Notes: generated by a model from the sequence alone, not told the origin. A stretch of 64,000 nucleotides of DNA from Sandaracinus sp. (GCA_020633125.1 JACKEH010000008.1:1-64000); one strand, 5' to 3'; numbered from the stretch's first letter, positions 1 to 9,226 are shown. Program-made: numbers and translations.

Positions 1-342
1 CTCGACCATCTGGCGCTCGTGCGCGAGCAGGCGCTCCTGCTCGGCGGCGCGGGCCTTGGCCTCGGCCTCGAGGCGAACGCGAAGCTCCGCCTCTTCCTTC
101 TCGCGTTGCTTCCGCTCCTCTTCCTGGCGAACCCGGCGCTCCTCGGCGGCGCGGGCTTCTTCCTCGGCGCGGACCTTCGCTTCTTCTTCCTCCCGCTTGC
201 GACGCTCGGCGTCTTCGCGCTTGCGGCGCTCCTCTTCCTCCTGGCGGCGGCGATCTTCTTCCTCGTCGCGGATGCGATCCTCTTCGAGGTTCATCAGCTC
301 CTTGAGGTTGAAGAGGACGGAGGATTCCTTCTGCTCGGACAT
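1..342 (-). CDS. Coiled-coil charged protein, C-terminus beyond window edge
   Basis: The first 114 codons of a gene read leftward off the window edge. The start ATG at 342-340 gives MSEQKESSVLFNLKELMNLE, and after about residue 20 the protein is almost entirely Glu, Arg, Lys, Ala and Gln in a heptad-like pattern. That predicts a long, highly charged alpha-helical coiled coil. A GGAG lies about 10 nt upstream of the ATG. No enzymatic motif is visible in this part. Myxobacteria carry many such proteins, but the charged repeats make similarity-based naming unreliable, so I assign no function. The C-terminal domain outside the window would decide its role. Confidence 0.75.
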   Translation of the reverse strand, partial: MSEQKESSVLFNLKELMNLEEDRIRDEEEDRRRQEEEERRKREDAERRKREEEEAKVRAEEEARAAEERRVRQEEERKQREKEEAELRVRLEAEAKARAAEQERLLAHERQMVE

Positions 343-611
343 CTCGGCGTGCTCCAGGGGAACGTGGCGCGGTGAATCCGCCGCGCGGAGTGGGAAAACT
401 AGCAAGCGAGCCGGCCCCGCGTCAACCCTGGCAGGGGCGGCCAGGCGCGCGGCATCACAAGGATTTCTCGATCCCGACGCCCGTCGCTCGGACGGGGTCG
501 ACGGGGTCGGGACAGGTGGATGGACCCCAGACTCCCGCATTCCTTGGGTTTGGTGGACGTGGTTTGCGCAATGCCACGCGACCACCCTGGCCAGCGAGCG
601 TCACTTGCAGA

Positions 612-617
612 TACCCT
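612..617 (+). promoter_or_regulatory. Leaderless-type -10 element (TACCCT)
   Basis: TANNNT hexamer ending 6 nt before the GTG at 624, which has no Shine-Dalgarno. It matches the pattern at ten other starts in this window. No convincing -35 is visible. Confidence 0.45.
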
Positions 618-623
618 TCCCGG

Positions 624-1052
624 GTGCGGACTCTCACCCTCTCCCTCCTGCTGGCGATCGGCTGTGGCGGAACGGCGCTGAACAAAGGCGAGGGCGAGGC
701 CTGCGTTCGCAGCGTCGAATGCGGTCCGGGCCTCGCTTGCGTGATGGCCGTTTGCTCGTCCGACCCCACCGGGTTGGGCGGCACCGTGCCGAGCCAAGAC
801 GCGGGCGCGCCCCCGGACGCCGGCGACCTGGACGCTGGCGAACCCATGGACTCGGGCCCGCCTCCGGATGCCGGCCCGCCGCCACCCGACGCGGGACCGC
901 CGTCCGACGCGGGACCTCCCCCGGACGGAGGCATCGACGCGGGAATCGACGGCGGCATCGATGCCGGGATCGACGGTGGTGTCGATGCCGGCATGGACGC
1001 GGGAACCGACGCGGGCGTCGACGCCGGCCCGGACGAAGACGCGGGCATGTGA
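624..1052 (+). CDS. Small lipoprotein with Asp-Ala-Gly/Pro-rich tail
   Basis: A 142-residue exported lipoprotein. The GTG at 624 was chosen because it directly precedes a hydrophobic signal (VRTLTLSLLLAIGC) and has a TACCCT element 6 nt upstream; an in-frame ATG at 372 would bury the signal. The lipid-accepting Cys is residue 14. A short segment with four Cys follows (ACVRSVECGPGLACVMAVC). From about residue 55 to the end the protein is a low-complexity string of D-A-G, P-P-D-A-G and D-G-G units. Such tails are common linkers in myxobacterial surface lipoproteins. Here nothing folded follows, so the protein is essentially a lipid anchor, a mini Cys domain and a flexible acidic tail. Function unknown. 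Confidence 0.75.
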   Translation: MRTLTLSLLLAIGCGGTALNKGEGEACVRSVECGPGLACVMAVCSSDPTGLGGTVPSQDAGAPPDAGDLDAGEPMDSGPPPDAGPPPPDAGPPSDAGPPPDGGIDAGIDGGIDAGIDGGVDAGMDAGTDAGVDAGPDEDAGM

Positions 1053-1142
1053 ACGCAGCCAGCGCTTGCACGGCTTCGTTCCGTGCGAGCGCACTCCGTG
1101 GTTGCCCTCGACGTGAAGAAGAGCCGCTGCTCGAAGGCAGAC

Positions 1143-2198
1143 TCACTCGAAGAGCGTGAGCTGACGCTTCGAGCGAACGCGCGTGGTCGTTTCGAGGGGA
1201 CGCACGTAGGTCGTCTCGCGCGAGAGGCTCCCGTCGACGGAGCTCTCGTGCACGTCGATCCCCAGACGCCGCGTCGTGGTGCGAAAGAGCGTCTCGATCA
1301 GCTGCCATCGCGGACCGTGGCCACGCATGCGCGAGCCGAAGCGCGGGTCGTTCATGCGCCCTTGCCGCATCTCCAAGATCGCGTGGCGCACCTTGTCGGC
1401 ACGAAGCGGAAACGCCTCCTGAAGGCGCGCGTCGAAGACCTCGCGCACCTCGCGTGGCAGACGCAGCAAGATGAGGAACGCGCTCGACGCGCCCGCGGCC
1501 TTCGCGCGCTCCAGGATCTCCGGGAGCTGATCGTCGTTCAGCCCGGGAATCACGGGACCGAGCGACACCCCACAGCCGACTCCGACGTCGGCCAGACGTC
1601 GCAAGGTCTCGAAGCGTTTGCTCGGTGGGCTCGCGAAGGGCTCGATCGCACGCGCCATCGCGTCGTCGGCGAACGGGATGCTCACCGTGACGTGTGCGCG
1701 CGCCACCTCCGAGAGCTTCGCGAGCACGTCGAGATCGCGGCGTACGAGCACGCTCTTCGTGATCACACCGACGGGGTTTCGAACCTCGAGGCACGCCTCG
1801 AGGCATGCGCGCGTGAGGCCGTAGCTCGCTTCGAGCGGTTGGTAACAATCGGTGTTGCCGGAGAAGACGATCGGGTCGCCCTTCCACCGCTTCGCGCGAA
1901 GCTCTTCGCGGAGCTTCTCGGCGACGTTGGTCTTCACGACGATCTTCCGATCGAAGTCGGTGCCGGCGCCGAAGCCCCAGTACTGATGCGAGGGCCTGGC
2001 GTAGCAATAGGCGCAGGCATGAAAGCAGCCGCGGTAGGGGTTCACGCCGAAACGAAAGCCGACGTCGGGGCTGTCGTTCTCCGTGATGGCGCTTCGACAA
2101 CGCTCTTCGAAGACCTGCAGGGCCGCCGGAGGTGGCGGTCCCTCCCACTCCAGCGCGGCGCTCTCGAAGGGGTTCGGTGGGTTGGCGACGGCTCGCAT
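1143..2198 (-). CDS. Radical SAM protein, SplB/PA0069-like
   Basis: A 351-residue radical SAM enzyme. The CxxxCxxC cluster motif is C58-C62-C65 (CFHACAYC), which would bind the [4Fe-4S] cluster that cleaves S-adenosylmethionine. The sequence around it (GVNPYRGCFHACAYCYAR, then FDRKIVVKTN) is typical of the PA0069/Rv2578c family, distantly related to spore photoproduct lyase. Later blocks include SGNTDCYQPLE and PVIPGLND. Length fits the family. The substrate of this family is not established, so I do not call it a DNA lyase. It stands alone. No TANNNT element or strong ribosome-binding site was seen before the ATG. Confidence 0.85.
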   Translation of the reverse strand: MRAVANPPNPFESAALEWEGPPPPAALQVFEERCRSAITENDSPDVGFRFGVNPYRGCFHACAYCYARPSHQYWGFGAGTDFDRKIVVKTNVAEKLREELRAKRWKGDPIVFSGNTDCYQPLEASYGLTRACLEACLEVRNPVGVITKSVLVRRDLDVLAKLSEVARAHVTVSIPFADDAMARAIEPFASPPSKRFETLRRLADVGVGCGVSLGPVIPGLNDDQLPEILERAKAAGASSAFLILLRLPREVREVFDARLQEAFPLRADKVRHAILEMRQGRMNDPRFGSRMRGHGPRWQLIETLFRTTTRRLGIDVHESSVDGSLSRETTYVRPLETTTRVRSKRQLTLFE

Positions 2199-2290
2199 GC
2201 GTGACTGATCATCCGTTCAGCCACGCGTCTGCGCAAGTGCCGTCCCCACCTACGCTGCTGGGCGTGCGGTGGGAGAAATGCGCGAGGTGG

Positions 2291-2674
2291 TCACTCGACC
2301 CGCAACGCCACCCGCGCTTCGCCTTCGGTCGGCCGGCAGTCGTCGCCTTCGCAGACGAAGCTCGTCACCCGCGCGCGAACCACCCCGGCCCCGCGCTCGC
2401 GCGCCACGATCGGCACGGGAAAACGAAGCGGGCGGGCGTCCGGTTCGAGGGCGTCGGCGCGCGCCAAGCGACCACGCACCACCTCGACCGCGCGGCCTTC
2501 GTGGGTGGGTGTCACGAGCACCGGCACGTCGGGTGCGACGTCGACGACGAGCACCAGCCGCGCCCGATCCCCGACGTGCAGCGGGCTCGGCTCCTCGAAG
2601 CGGGGCGCGAGCTGCGCGAGCACGGGCGCCCCGAGCGCCGCGAGCCCGAGCACGACGAGCGCCTCAGTCCGCAT
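2291..2674 (-). CDS. Small secreted protein, DsbD N-domain-like or unknown
   Basis: A 127-residue protein with an N-terminal signal peptide (LVVLGLAALGAPVLAQ) followed by a beta-rich sequence. Near the end it has one pair of Cys in CEGDDC, then a strand ending VALRV. The layout loosely resembles the N-terminal immunoglobulin-like domain of DsbD proteins, which also carry a Cys pair before a final strand; this is only a resemblance. Its ATG lies inside the last codons of the upstream metallophosphoesterase gene (11-nt overlap), so the two are probably co-transcribed and translationally coupled. Confidence 0.65.
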   Translation of the reverse strand: MRTEALVVLGLAALGAPVLAQLAPRFEEPSPLHVGDRARLVLVVDVAPDVPVLVTPTHEGRAVEVVRGRLARADALEPDARPLRFPVPIVARERGAGVVRARVTSFVCEGDDCRPTEGEARVALRVE

Positions 2675-3770
2675 AGGGCACGACCTCGTAGGGCAGCTGC
2701 GAGCCGATCCATCGGTTCAGCTTCGTGCGGGGCTTGCCCTCGTCGTCGTACTCGATGACCGCGTAGGTCAGGCCGCTCGCCTGGCCGAGGTAACGCAGGT
2801 CGAGGTTGATCATCTTCACCCACGTGCCGGTGTTCACGAGCACCTTGCCGTTGGGCAGCTGCATGTACCGAGGGCCGTGGCTGTGCCCGATGATCAGCGT
2901 GTGCGCGCCACGGGTTCGCGTGAGCGCGTCGATCGCGTGGTCGTCGTAGCCGCCGGTCGTCAGCGAGATGACCTCTTCGCGCACCAGCTCGGGCACCTTG
3001 CGAATTCGCTCCCGCCACGCGCTGATCTTGAAGACCCGGTGCTTCAGGAAGTTCTTCGTGGAGAGCCACAGGAAGCGAAACACGAAGGTCGGGTCGAGCA
3101 GCAGCGAGCCCATCATGAAGCGCCCGAGGGGCTGAATCCGATCGATGTGGCTTCGAAAGGTCTTCATCGGGTTCATCACCTCGAGGATCCAGATCGACCC
3201 CCAAGGCAACGCGAGGATCTCGCGCCCGTCCGCGAGCTTGCGCGTCATGTTCTGGTAGTCGACGCGATGGATGCGCTCGAGCTGGTGCCCGTGGCGAACC
3301 TGAATGCCCTCGGGCAGGTAGTAGGTGTCCGACTGGGTGATGAACCGGACGCGATCGCCGCCGTCGGGCGCGATGTAGCGTCGGAAGAGCTCCTGCGGGC
3401 CGGGGAACCACATGTCGAGGTCGTGGTTTCCGGGCAGGTAGGTGATGCGGGTGCCCCGCCGCGCCATGAACTCCTTCAGGGAGCGCACGAACACCGGGTG
3501 CCCGTCGAGGCATTGGCGGAGCTTCTCGGTGGCGATGGCGTCGGTGATCTCGACCGGCCAGACGCCCCCGATGCGAATCTTGAGCAGGTCGAAGATGTCG
3601 CCGTTGAGGATGAGCTCGATGCCGGTGTCCGGCGGAATCTCCCGCAGGTAGTGGGAGATCAGCTCCGCGAAGCGGTCGTCGTGAAAGAAGTCCTCGTACG
3701 GGTTCAGCTCGCCCGGACGGGTGCCACTTCCGAGGTGGAGATCACTGAGGACGAGGCGGACGAGCTTCAC
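2664..3770 (-). CDS. Calcineurin-like metallophosphoesterase
   Basis: A 368-residue phosphoesterase with the complete two-metal motif set: DLH at 10-12, GD at 57-58, GNHD at 114-117, HGH at 160-162 and GHSH at 295-298. The opening (MKLVRLVLSDLHLGSGTRPG) and overall layout recall the UDP-2,3-diacylglucosamine pyrophosphatase (LpxH/LpxI-replacing) and related families. It is much longer than LpxH (about 240), with an inserted middle segment (170-280) rich in aromatic residues. No signal peptide is seen, so it is probably cytoplasmic. The start is GTG 3770. Substrate unknown. The small secreted protein downstream overlaps its 3' end. Confidence 0.8.
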   Translation of the reverse strand: MKLVRLVLSDLHLGSGTRPGELNPYEDFFHDDRFAELISHYLREIPPDTGIELILNGDIFDLLKIRIGGVWPVEITDAIATEKLRQCLDGHPVFVRSLKEFMARRGTRITYLPGNHDLDMWFPGPQELFRRYIAPDGGDRVRFITQSDTYYLPEGIQVRHGHQLERIHRVDYQNMTRKLADGREILALPWGSIWILEVMNPMKTFRSHIDRIQPLGRFMMGSLLLDPTFVFRFLWLSTKNFLKHRVFKISAWRERIRKVPELVREEVISLTTGGYDDHAIDALTRTRGAHTLIIGHSHGPRYMQLPNGKVLVNTGTWVKMINLDLRYLGQASGLTYAVIEYDDEGKPRTKLNRWIGSQLPYEVVPYAD

Positions 3771-4075
3771 GGCGGAGACGGGATCGATAGCACGGCTGGC
3801 CCAGACGCTCGCACTTCGTGCGACGGTGCCTTCGGTCCACGTGCGGGGAGGCCTCGCGCGGAGGCTCGAAAGCGAGCGCTTTCGCGCGATCTCGTCGACG
3901 TCCGGCCGCTTGACGCTGCTCCAAGGTCCCCGATACTTCCAGGGCGCGGGGGGCAGGTTTCGGGACCGCCCCTCGAGAGGGATTCTTCGGCTCGTCGGCC
4001 CGTCGTTCGTGGCCCCAAGTCGGAACTAGGACGTTCGAGACCTCGACGTCCGAAAGCGCGCGGGAAAGGCGAACG
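3771..4075. other. Divergent intergenic region
   Basis: A 305-bp gene-free stretch between the metallophosphoesterase and the IPT lipoprotein, which diverge from it. It should hold both promoters. The only clear signal is the inverted repeat at 3867-3884. Reading frames crossing it look like out-of-frame noise. Confidence 0.5.
3867..3884. repeat. Inverted repeat CGAAAGCG-AG-CGCTTTCG
   Basis: Perfect 8-bp arms separated by 2 bp, in the divergent intergenic region. The spacing suits a dimeric DNA-binding protein better than an RNA hairpin. Possible operator for either flanking gene; no regulator is identified. Confidence 0.35.
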
Positions 4076-6217
4076 ATGCTGGTGAAGAACCGAGTCGGGG
4101 GAGATCGGAACGAGGCGCTCGGCGCCGGCCGATCCAAAGCGGCCGCATACGTCGTGGGGTCGCTGCTCCTCGGGCTCTTCGGCTGCGACGCCGTCAGCAC
4201 GCTCACGCCGCCTCCGACGCCTCGCGCTTCGGAGACCGAGCGAGACGCGGGCCGCGCCGAGTTCCCGGACACCGGCATCGGCCGCGACGAGCTGCTGATC
4301 GCGCGCGTCGTGCCCGACCACGGTCCCTTCGTCGGCGGCAACTCGGCCATCGTGCGTGGCATCGGCCTGACCGACGAAGCGCTGGTGACCGTCGGTGGCC
4401 GCATGGTTCAACCCGCCGACACGAACCTCGTCGACGACAACCGGCTGGCGATCGTGCTCCCCGCCGGCGAGCCCGGCCCCGCCGACGTCACGGTTCGCGT
4501 GGGCGAGCAGGAGTTCACGCTCGCGAACGGCTACACCTACGACGCGTTCTACGTGGAGCCCACGCGAGGCGTCGTCTCGGGCGGCACCTTCGTCACCGTC
4601 ACCGGCCAGGGCACCGGCTTCGCCGAAGGCGACACGATCCTCTTCGAGGGTCAGCCCTGCACCGACGTCACGATCGTGAGCGAGACCGTGATGACGTGCC
4701 GCACGCCGGCGGGCGCGCTCGGCACCGCAGACGTCGCGTGGGTTCGCGCCGAGGATGGCGCCACGACGACGCTCGACGACGTCTTCGAGTACTACGACAG
4801 CTCCGATCCCTTCGACGGCGGGCTCGGCGGTGGACCGCTCACGGGCACGCTGAACGTGACGGTGCTCGACGCGATGACCGGGCTGGCCGTCTCCGACGCG
4901 TTCGTGATTCTCGGCGAGGACCTCGCGACCGAGCACCAGGGCCTCACGGGGCTCACGGGTCAGATCACCTTCAGCGGCCCCGACGTCATGCCGCCGGCCA
5001 CCGTGCACGCGGCGAAGCATTGTTACGAGAAGACCTCGTTCGTCGCCTTCGACGCGCGCGACGTGACCATCTTCCTCGTGCCTTGGCAGGACCCGATGTG
5101 CGGCATGGGCAGCGGCAACCCGCCGACCGGCCGCGGCCGCTCCGGCTCCTTCGTCTCGGGCGAGCTCGTCTTCCAGGGCCCGAACGAGCTCGGCGCGAAC
5201 CCGTGGGACATCCTTCCCGAGCCGCGCACCGGTTGGACCCGCGTGGCCTACGTCTACGCGACGCAGCCTTGCGCTGGCGACAGCCTCTACTGCCTCAACC
5301 CCGACCCCGGCCTCGGCGGCGGCGCCTCGCGCATCCTCGAGGAGCGACCCGGCTCACGTGGCTACCCCTACCGCATCTTCGTGCGGCCTTCGGCGATGGC
5401 CATCTACGCGCTCGCCGGCATGGAGAACGAGGTCACGCGCGAGTTCCGCCCCTACGCGATGGGCGTGGCGCGCAACGTCGTCGCCGGGCCTGGCGAAGAG
5501 GTGCGTGGCGTGGACGTTCAGATGGACATCCCGCTCGACCACTACCTCGACGTCCGCCTCACGGAGCTTCCGGGTCCCGGTCGCATCGGACCGGACCGTT
5601 TCGTGGTCTCGGCCGACATCGACCTCGGCGGCGAGGGCCTGATCGTGCGTCGCGTGCAGAACACGCTCTTCGACGAGCAGACGCAGCGCTCGGCCACGCG
5701 GCCCTTCCGCTTCTTCGCGCAGCCCGCGATCTACGGCGCGCTCTCCGACGGCCGCTACCGCATCGCCGCCTCGTGGGTGACGGGCGAGTTCGAAGGCGAC
5801 CCCTCGGCGCACGTCGTGCGCAACGGCTTCCGGGACGTCGATCGCGAGGTCGAGCTCGGCGGCTGGGTCGGCCTCCCGGTCGCGAGCGCGCCGGCGTACG
5901 GCGAGCGTATCCCCGCCGACCGTGTGCTTCGTTGGACCGTCGACGGTGGCCTCGAGCCGACTTTCTACTTGGTCCTCGCCATCGGCAGCGACGGCAACCC
6001 CGCGTGGCGTCAGTTCGTGCCCGGCACCCAGACCTCGGCGCCCATCCCGGACCTCGGAAGCATCCCCGAGATCACCGACATCCCGTCGGGCTACGTGACG
6101 TGGGTCGTGTACTCCGCGCGCATCCCGGGGCGTGACTTCGACGAGATCACCTACGCCGACCTCGACGAAGACCGTTGGAGCGCGTGGGCGCTCGACGTGT
6201 TCGCGGCGCAGCGCTGA
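4076..6217 (+). CDS. Large lipoprotein with two IPT/TIG domains
   Basis: A 713-residue surface lipoprotein. The signal (VVGSLLLGLFGC) places the lipidated Cys at 37. A short acidic linker is followed by two IPT/TIG immunoglobulin-like domains at about 80-165 (ending ANGYTYDAFY) and 165-245 (GGTFVTVTGQGTGF). Then comes a carboxypeptidase-regulatory-like beta-sandwich at about 255-340 (GTLNVTVLDAMTGLAVSDA). The remaining 370 residues have no domain I recognise but look like further beta-rich extracellular modules. No catalytic motif is seen. The long gene for the IgGFc-like lipoprotein follows 93 bp downstream on the same strand; both probably act at the outer surface. Confidence 0.8.
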   Translation: MLVKNRVGGDRNEALGAGRSKAAAYVVGSLLLGLFGCDAVSTLTPPPTPRASETERDAGRAEFPDTGIGRDELLIARVVPDHGPFVGGNSAIVRGIGLTDEALVTVGGRMVQPADTNLVDDNRLAIVLPAGEPGPADVTVRVGEQEFTLANGYTYDAFYVEPTRGVVSGGTFVTVTGQGTGFAEGDTILFEGQPCTDVTIVSETVMTCRTPAGALGTADVAWVRAEDGATTTLDDVFEYYDSSDPFDGGLGGGPLTGTLNVTVLDAMTGLAVSDAFVILGEDLATEHQGLTGLTGQITFSGPDVMPPATVHAAKHCYEKTSFVAFDARDVTIFLVPWQDPMCGMGSGNPPTGRGRSGSFVSGELVFQGPNELGANPWDILPEPRTGWTRVAYVYATQPCAGDSLYCLNPDPGLGGGASRILEERPGSRGYPYRIFVRPSAMAIYALAGMENEVTREFRPYAMGVARNVVAGPGEEVRGVDVQMDIPLDHYLDVRLTELPGPGRIGPDRFVVSADIDLGGEGLIVRRVQNTLFDEQTQRSATRPFRFFAQPAIYGALSDGRYRIAASWVTGEFEGDPSAHVVRNGFRDVDREVELGGWVGLPVASAPAYGERIPADRVLRWTVDGGLEPTFYLVLAIGSDGNPAWRQFVPGTQTSAPIPDLGSIPEITDIPSGYVTWVVYSARIPGRDFDEITYADLDEDRWSAWALDVFAAQR

Positions 6218-6310
6218 GCCGCGCACCCATCCGTTTTCTGGCCTGGTTTCACTGGCCACCGCCGCTTCGACCTCCGCGCTCGACGCGCGGTGGTCCCCGG
6301 ACTCGTACCC

Positions 6311-8512
6311 ATGCTTCAACGCGCTTCCTTCTTGCTCTCCCTCAGCCTCGTCGTCGCGTGCGGAGGCGGAGGTCCCACCCGCAGCGACGCGGCGATCGAC
6401 GCGAGCCCCTTCGTCGATGGTGGCTTCGTCTGCCGCACCATCGACTCGACGGGTTGCGTCGGCAGCGTCTGGCACACGTGCATCGAGGACGGCGAGTTCC
6501 TCTCGACGGTCACGCGGGACTGCGCCGAGACCCGCGACCCGATGGACAACCCCTACCTCTGCCTGAACGGCATCGGGTGCGCGCTCTGCTCGCCGAACCG
6601 GCAGTTCTGCGTGGGCAACGACGCGGTGCTCTGCGACGAGACGGGCAACGGCTACGACCTGCTCGAAGAGTGCGACCTCGACTCGGGCGAGGTCTGCCGC
6701 GACGGGGAGTGCCGCAACCTCTGCGACGTCGCCATCGAGGACAAGAGCTACCAGGGCTGCGAGTTCTACGCGGCCGACTTGGACAACGCCTCGCTCGGTC
6801 GCGGCCGAGACGCGTCGGCGCAGCAGTACTCGATCGTCGTCTCGAACCCGAGCCCGCTCGCGACCGAGGTCGTGATCGAGGTGAACGACGCGGCCTACGG
6901 CGACGAGCCCGTGCTTCGTGAGGTCGAGCGCATCCTCGTGCTCCCGGGCGACCTCGAGACCTTCGACCTCCCGCGTCGCGAGGTCGACGGCAGCAGCAGC
7001 AACCGCACGTGCGCCAACCCGAGCGACACCAACTGTCCGGTGGGCGAGTCGTGCGTGTGTGGCAGCGCCGGCGCGCCGCCCTGCTTCTGCCGAGTCTCGA
7101 TGACCGCCACGGGCATGAACGACGGCACCCACACCGCGCTCACGTCGCAAGCGTACCGCGTGCGTTCGCAGTTCCCGATCATCGCGTATCAGTTCAACCC
7201 GCTGACGAACGCGGGCGTGTTCTCGAACGACGCGTCGTTGCTCATCCCCACGAGCGCGACCGGCACCTCGTACACCGTCGTCGGCTGGCCGCAGACCATC
7301 GCCGACGGCGATTGCGACCCCGTGACCGACCCGCGCTGCGCGGACGTCGACTTCGACACCTCGCGCGACGACGAGGACCTTCGCGGCTTCCTCACCATCC
7401 TCGGTGGGCCGCGCTCGACGGTCGTCGACGTGACCTTCGGCGCCGAGGTCGTGAAGGTCGTCGGCAACTCCGCCGCCGGCATCCCGGAGTCGGGTCCCGG
7501 CGACATGATCTCGATCACGCTCGGTCCGTTCGACGTGCTCAACCTCGAGACCGACGGGCTCAACGGTGACTTCACCGGCACCATCGTCTCGGCGAGCGAG
7601 CCGATCAGCGTGTTCGTCGGAAGCGAAGCGAGCGACGCGCCGCGCTTCGACACCTACGCGACGCGCCAATGCTGCGCGGACCACCTCGAAGAGCAGCTCT
7701 TCGGCGACGAAGTGCTCGGCTCGAGCTTCCTCATCGCGCGCATGCCGCGCCGCTCGAGCGCGCTGAATGCGGCGTTCACCAACCCCGACATCGACAGCGT
7801 CGCCGAAGTGAACGAGCCCGAGTACGTGCGGGTCGTCGCCGTCGCGCCGGGCACGACGACGATCACGACCGACCTTCCCGCGCCCTTCGATCGCTTCGAT
7901 CTGCTGGAGCACGAGAGCGTGATCCTCACCGCCGATCAGGACTTCCGCATGCGGTCGACGAACGGTGCGCCGCTCGCGGTGCTCCAGACGCTTCCCTCGC
8001 AGCAGGTCATCGGCATCCCGAGCTACTACCCGGGCGGCGACCCGGCGATCATCTCGGTTCCGCCGATCGAGCAATACCGCCGCGACTACGTCTTCCTCAC
8101 GCCGGACCTCTACGCGTTCGACTTCGTGGTGATCACGGCCGACGCGACGACGAACGTGTTGCTCGACGGGATGCCGCTCTTCGATCCGGCGCAGCCTGCC
8201 CTCTGCTCCACCTCGCCCGCTGACGGCATCGTGCGCATGCCGGGCGACCCGCCGCCGACGCAAGTGATTCACCGCTGTCAGCTCTCCTTCCCCGACGTCG
8301 GTCGTCTCTGCGACATCGAGGTCGACCCCGAGTGCGACGCGATGGACGGTGGCGGCGGACGCAGCCGTGACAACGTGCGCGACGGCGAGCAGAACGACGG
8401 CACGCACACCGTGCTCGCGGACCAACCGGTCGGTCTGCTCGTGTACGGCTTCGACGCGTTCGTGAGCTACGCGTACGCGGGTGGCTTGAACCTCAAGCCG
8501 CTGCCGCGCTGA
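6311..8512 (+). CDS. IgGFc-binding-like surface lipoprotein
   Basis: A 733-residue lipoprotein. I prefer the ATG at 6311 because it directly precedes the signal (MLQRASFLLSLSLVVAC, lipid Cys 17); an in-frame start at 6290 would add seven residues. After a Cys-rich N-terminal segment (C-x-C pairs between residues 35 and 145), the middle resembles the IgGFc-binding N-terminal domain found in many myxobacterial surface proteins. Visible family-type blocks are SIVVSNPSPLATEVVIE, AYQFNPL, VVGWPQT and VFVGSEASD. The name comes from a mucin-related human protein and does not show antibody binding here. A strong terminator follows at 8530-8570. Confidence 0.8.
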   Translation: MLQRASFLLSLSLVVACGGGGPTRSDAAIDASPFVDGGFVCRTIDSTGCVGSVWHTCIEDGEFLSTVTRDCAETRDPMDNPYLCLNGIGCALCSPNRQFCVGNDAVLCDETGNGYDLLEECDLDSGEVCRDGECRNLCDVAIEDKSYQGCEFYAADLDNASLGRGRDASAQQYSIVVSNPSPLATEVVIEVNDAAYGDEPVLREVERILVLPGDLETFDLPRREVDGSSSNRTCANPSDTNCPVGESCVCGSAGAPPCFCRVSMTATGMNDGTHTALTSQAYRVRSQFPIIAYQFNPLTNAGVFSNDASLLIPTSATGTSYTVVGWPQTIADGDCDPVTDPRCADVDFDTSRDDEDLRGFLTILGGPRSTVVDVTFGAEVVKVVGNSAAGIPESGPGDMISITLGPFDVLNLETDGLNGDFTGTIVSASEPISVFVGSEASDAPRFDTYATRQCCADHLEEQLFGDEVLGSSFLIARMPRRSSALNAAFTNPDIDSVAEVNEPEYVRVVAVAPGTTTITTDLPAPFDRFDLLEHESVILTADQDFRMRSTNGAPLAVLQTLPSQQVIGIPSYYPGGDPAIISVPPIEQYRRDYVFLTPDLYAFDFVVITADATTNVLLDGMPLFDPAQPALCSTSPADGIVRMPGDPPPTQVIHRCQLSFPDVGRLCDIEVDPECDAMDGGGGRSRDNVRDGEQNDGTHTVLADQPVGLLVYGFDAFVSYAYAGGLNLKPLPR

Positions 8513-8529
8513 ACGTCGCCTTTGCGACA

Positions 8530-8570
8530 CGTGAAAAAGGCGGGCCCCGGAAGGAGCCCGCCCTTTCACG
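8530..8570. terminator. Bidirectional intrinsic terminator
   Basis: Long hairpin with CGTGAAA pairing with TTTCACG outside and GGCGGGC with GCCCGCC inside. It lies between the convergent lipoprotein gene (stop 8512) and the TM2 gene (stop 8585). Confidence 0.8.
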
Positions 8571-8584
8571 TTCCGTCGCAGCGA

Positions 8585-8782
8585 TCACTCGGGGTGACGC
8601 ACCTGGCCGGGCACGAGGAAGACGTCGATGAACTGGCCGACGAAGAACAAGCCGCCGGTGAAGAACCAGAGCAGGCCCGTCCAGATGCGGCCGGTGTAGA
8701 AGCGGTGCAGACCGCAGAGCCCCACGAAACCGAGGAGCCAGAAGAGGTAGCCCGCGAGCAAGCTGCGTCGTGTGGTCATCAT
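8585..8782 (-). CDS. TM2 domain membrane protein
   Basis: A 65-residue protein with two hydrophobic helices separated by a short turn. The core LLGFVGLCGLHRFYTGRIWTG matches the TM2 family: a first helix with G-x-H-x-F-Y-x-G at its end, then a second helix. The charged C-terminal tail is VPGQVRHPE. TM2 proteins are widespread, and their bacterial role is unclear. A GGAGAG sits just upstream of the ATG. The gene lies 30 bp downstream of the DUF4234-like gene on the same strand, and the two small membrane proteins are likely co-transcribed. Confidence 0.85.
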   Translation of the reverse strand: MMTTRRSLLAGYLFWLLGFVGLCGLHRFYTGRIWTGLLWFFTGGLFFVGQFIDVFLVPGQVRHPE

Positions 8783-8812
8783 GTCTCTCCGAGAGTGAAG
8801 TCGTGTCGCGTC

Positions 8813-9226
8813 TCAGAACGCGTTGGGCGCGGGGGTACGAAAGGGACCTTCGGGAATCGGCGCGGGGCCGTGAAGCTCGTCGGCGAGCTCGTTCAGGTCG
8901 TCTTGGAGAATCGCCGTGACCGCCAACCACGAGAGCCCCGTGGCGAAGGTCGCGATGCCGAAGACGAGTACGGGAAGCGAGCGGTCGCGGTGCGCGACGC
9001 CGCGCGAGGTCAGCTCGTCGTGGACGATCTCGGCGTTGCGGTAGCAAGCCCAGACGCCCCACGCCCCGAGCGTGATCACGGCGAGCCCGACGTCGAGCGC
9101 GGGGTGCAGCTTGCGCCCCGTCTCGTCCGCGAGCTCCCGCGTGGTGCGGAAGAGCCAGACGAGCCCGTAGATCCCGAAGGTGAGAGCGACGAGCAGGACG
9201 GTGGTGAAGGTGTTGCGGCGTTCCAT
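8813..9226 (-). CDS. DUF4234-like small membrane protein
   Basis: A 137-residue protein with three predicted membrane segments, at about 8-26 (TTVLLVALTFGIYGLVWLF), 44-62 and 83-105. The opening helix with FGIYGLVWLFRTTRELAD and the following LHPALDVGLAVITLGAWGVWACYRNAE are typical of the DUF4234 family. The function of that family is unknown. The gene sits directly upstream of the TM2 gene and probably forms a two-gene operon with it. The C-terminal 30 residues are Pro-rich and probably cytoplasmic. Confidence 0.8.
   Translation of the reverse strand: MERRNTFTTVLLVALTFGIYGLVWLFRTTRELADETGRKLHPALDVGLAVITLGAWGVWACYRNAEIVHDELTSRGVAHRDRSLPVLVFGIATFATGLSWLAVTAILQDDLNELADELHGPAPIPEGPFRTPAPNAF

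Noticed and set aside
5354..8569. 1071-codon open frame on the minus strand
   Set aside because: It runs antisense to two good lipoprotein genes. Its product is Arg/His/Val-rich without any family pattern, as expected for the complement of GC-rich coding sequence.
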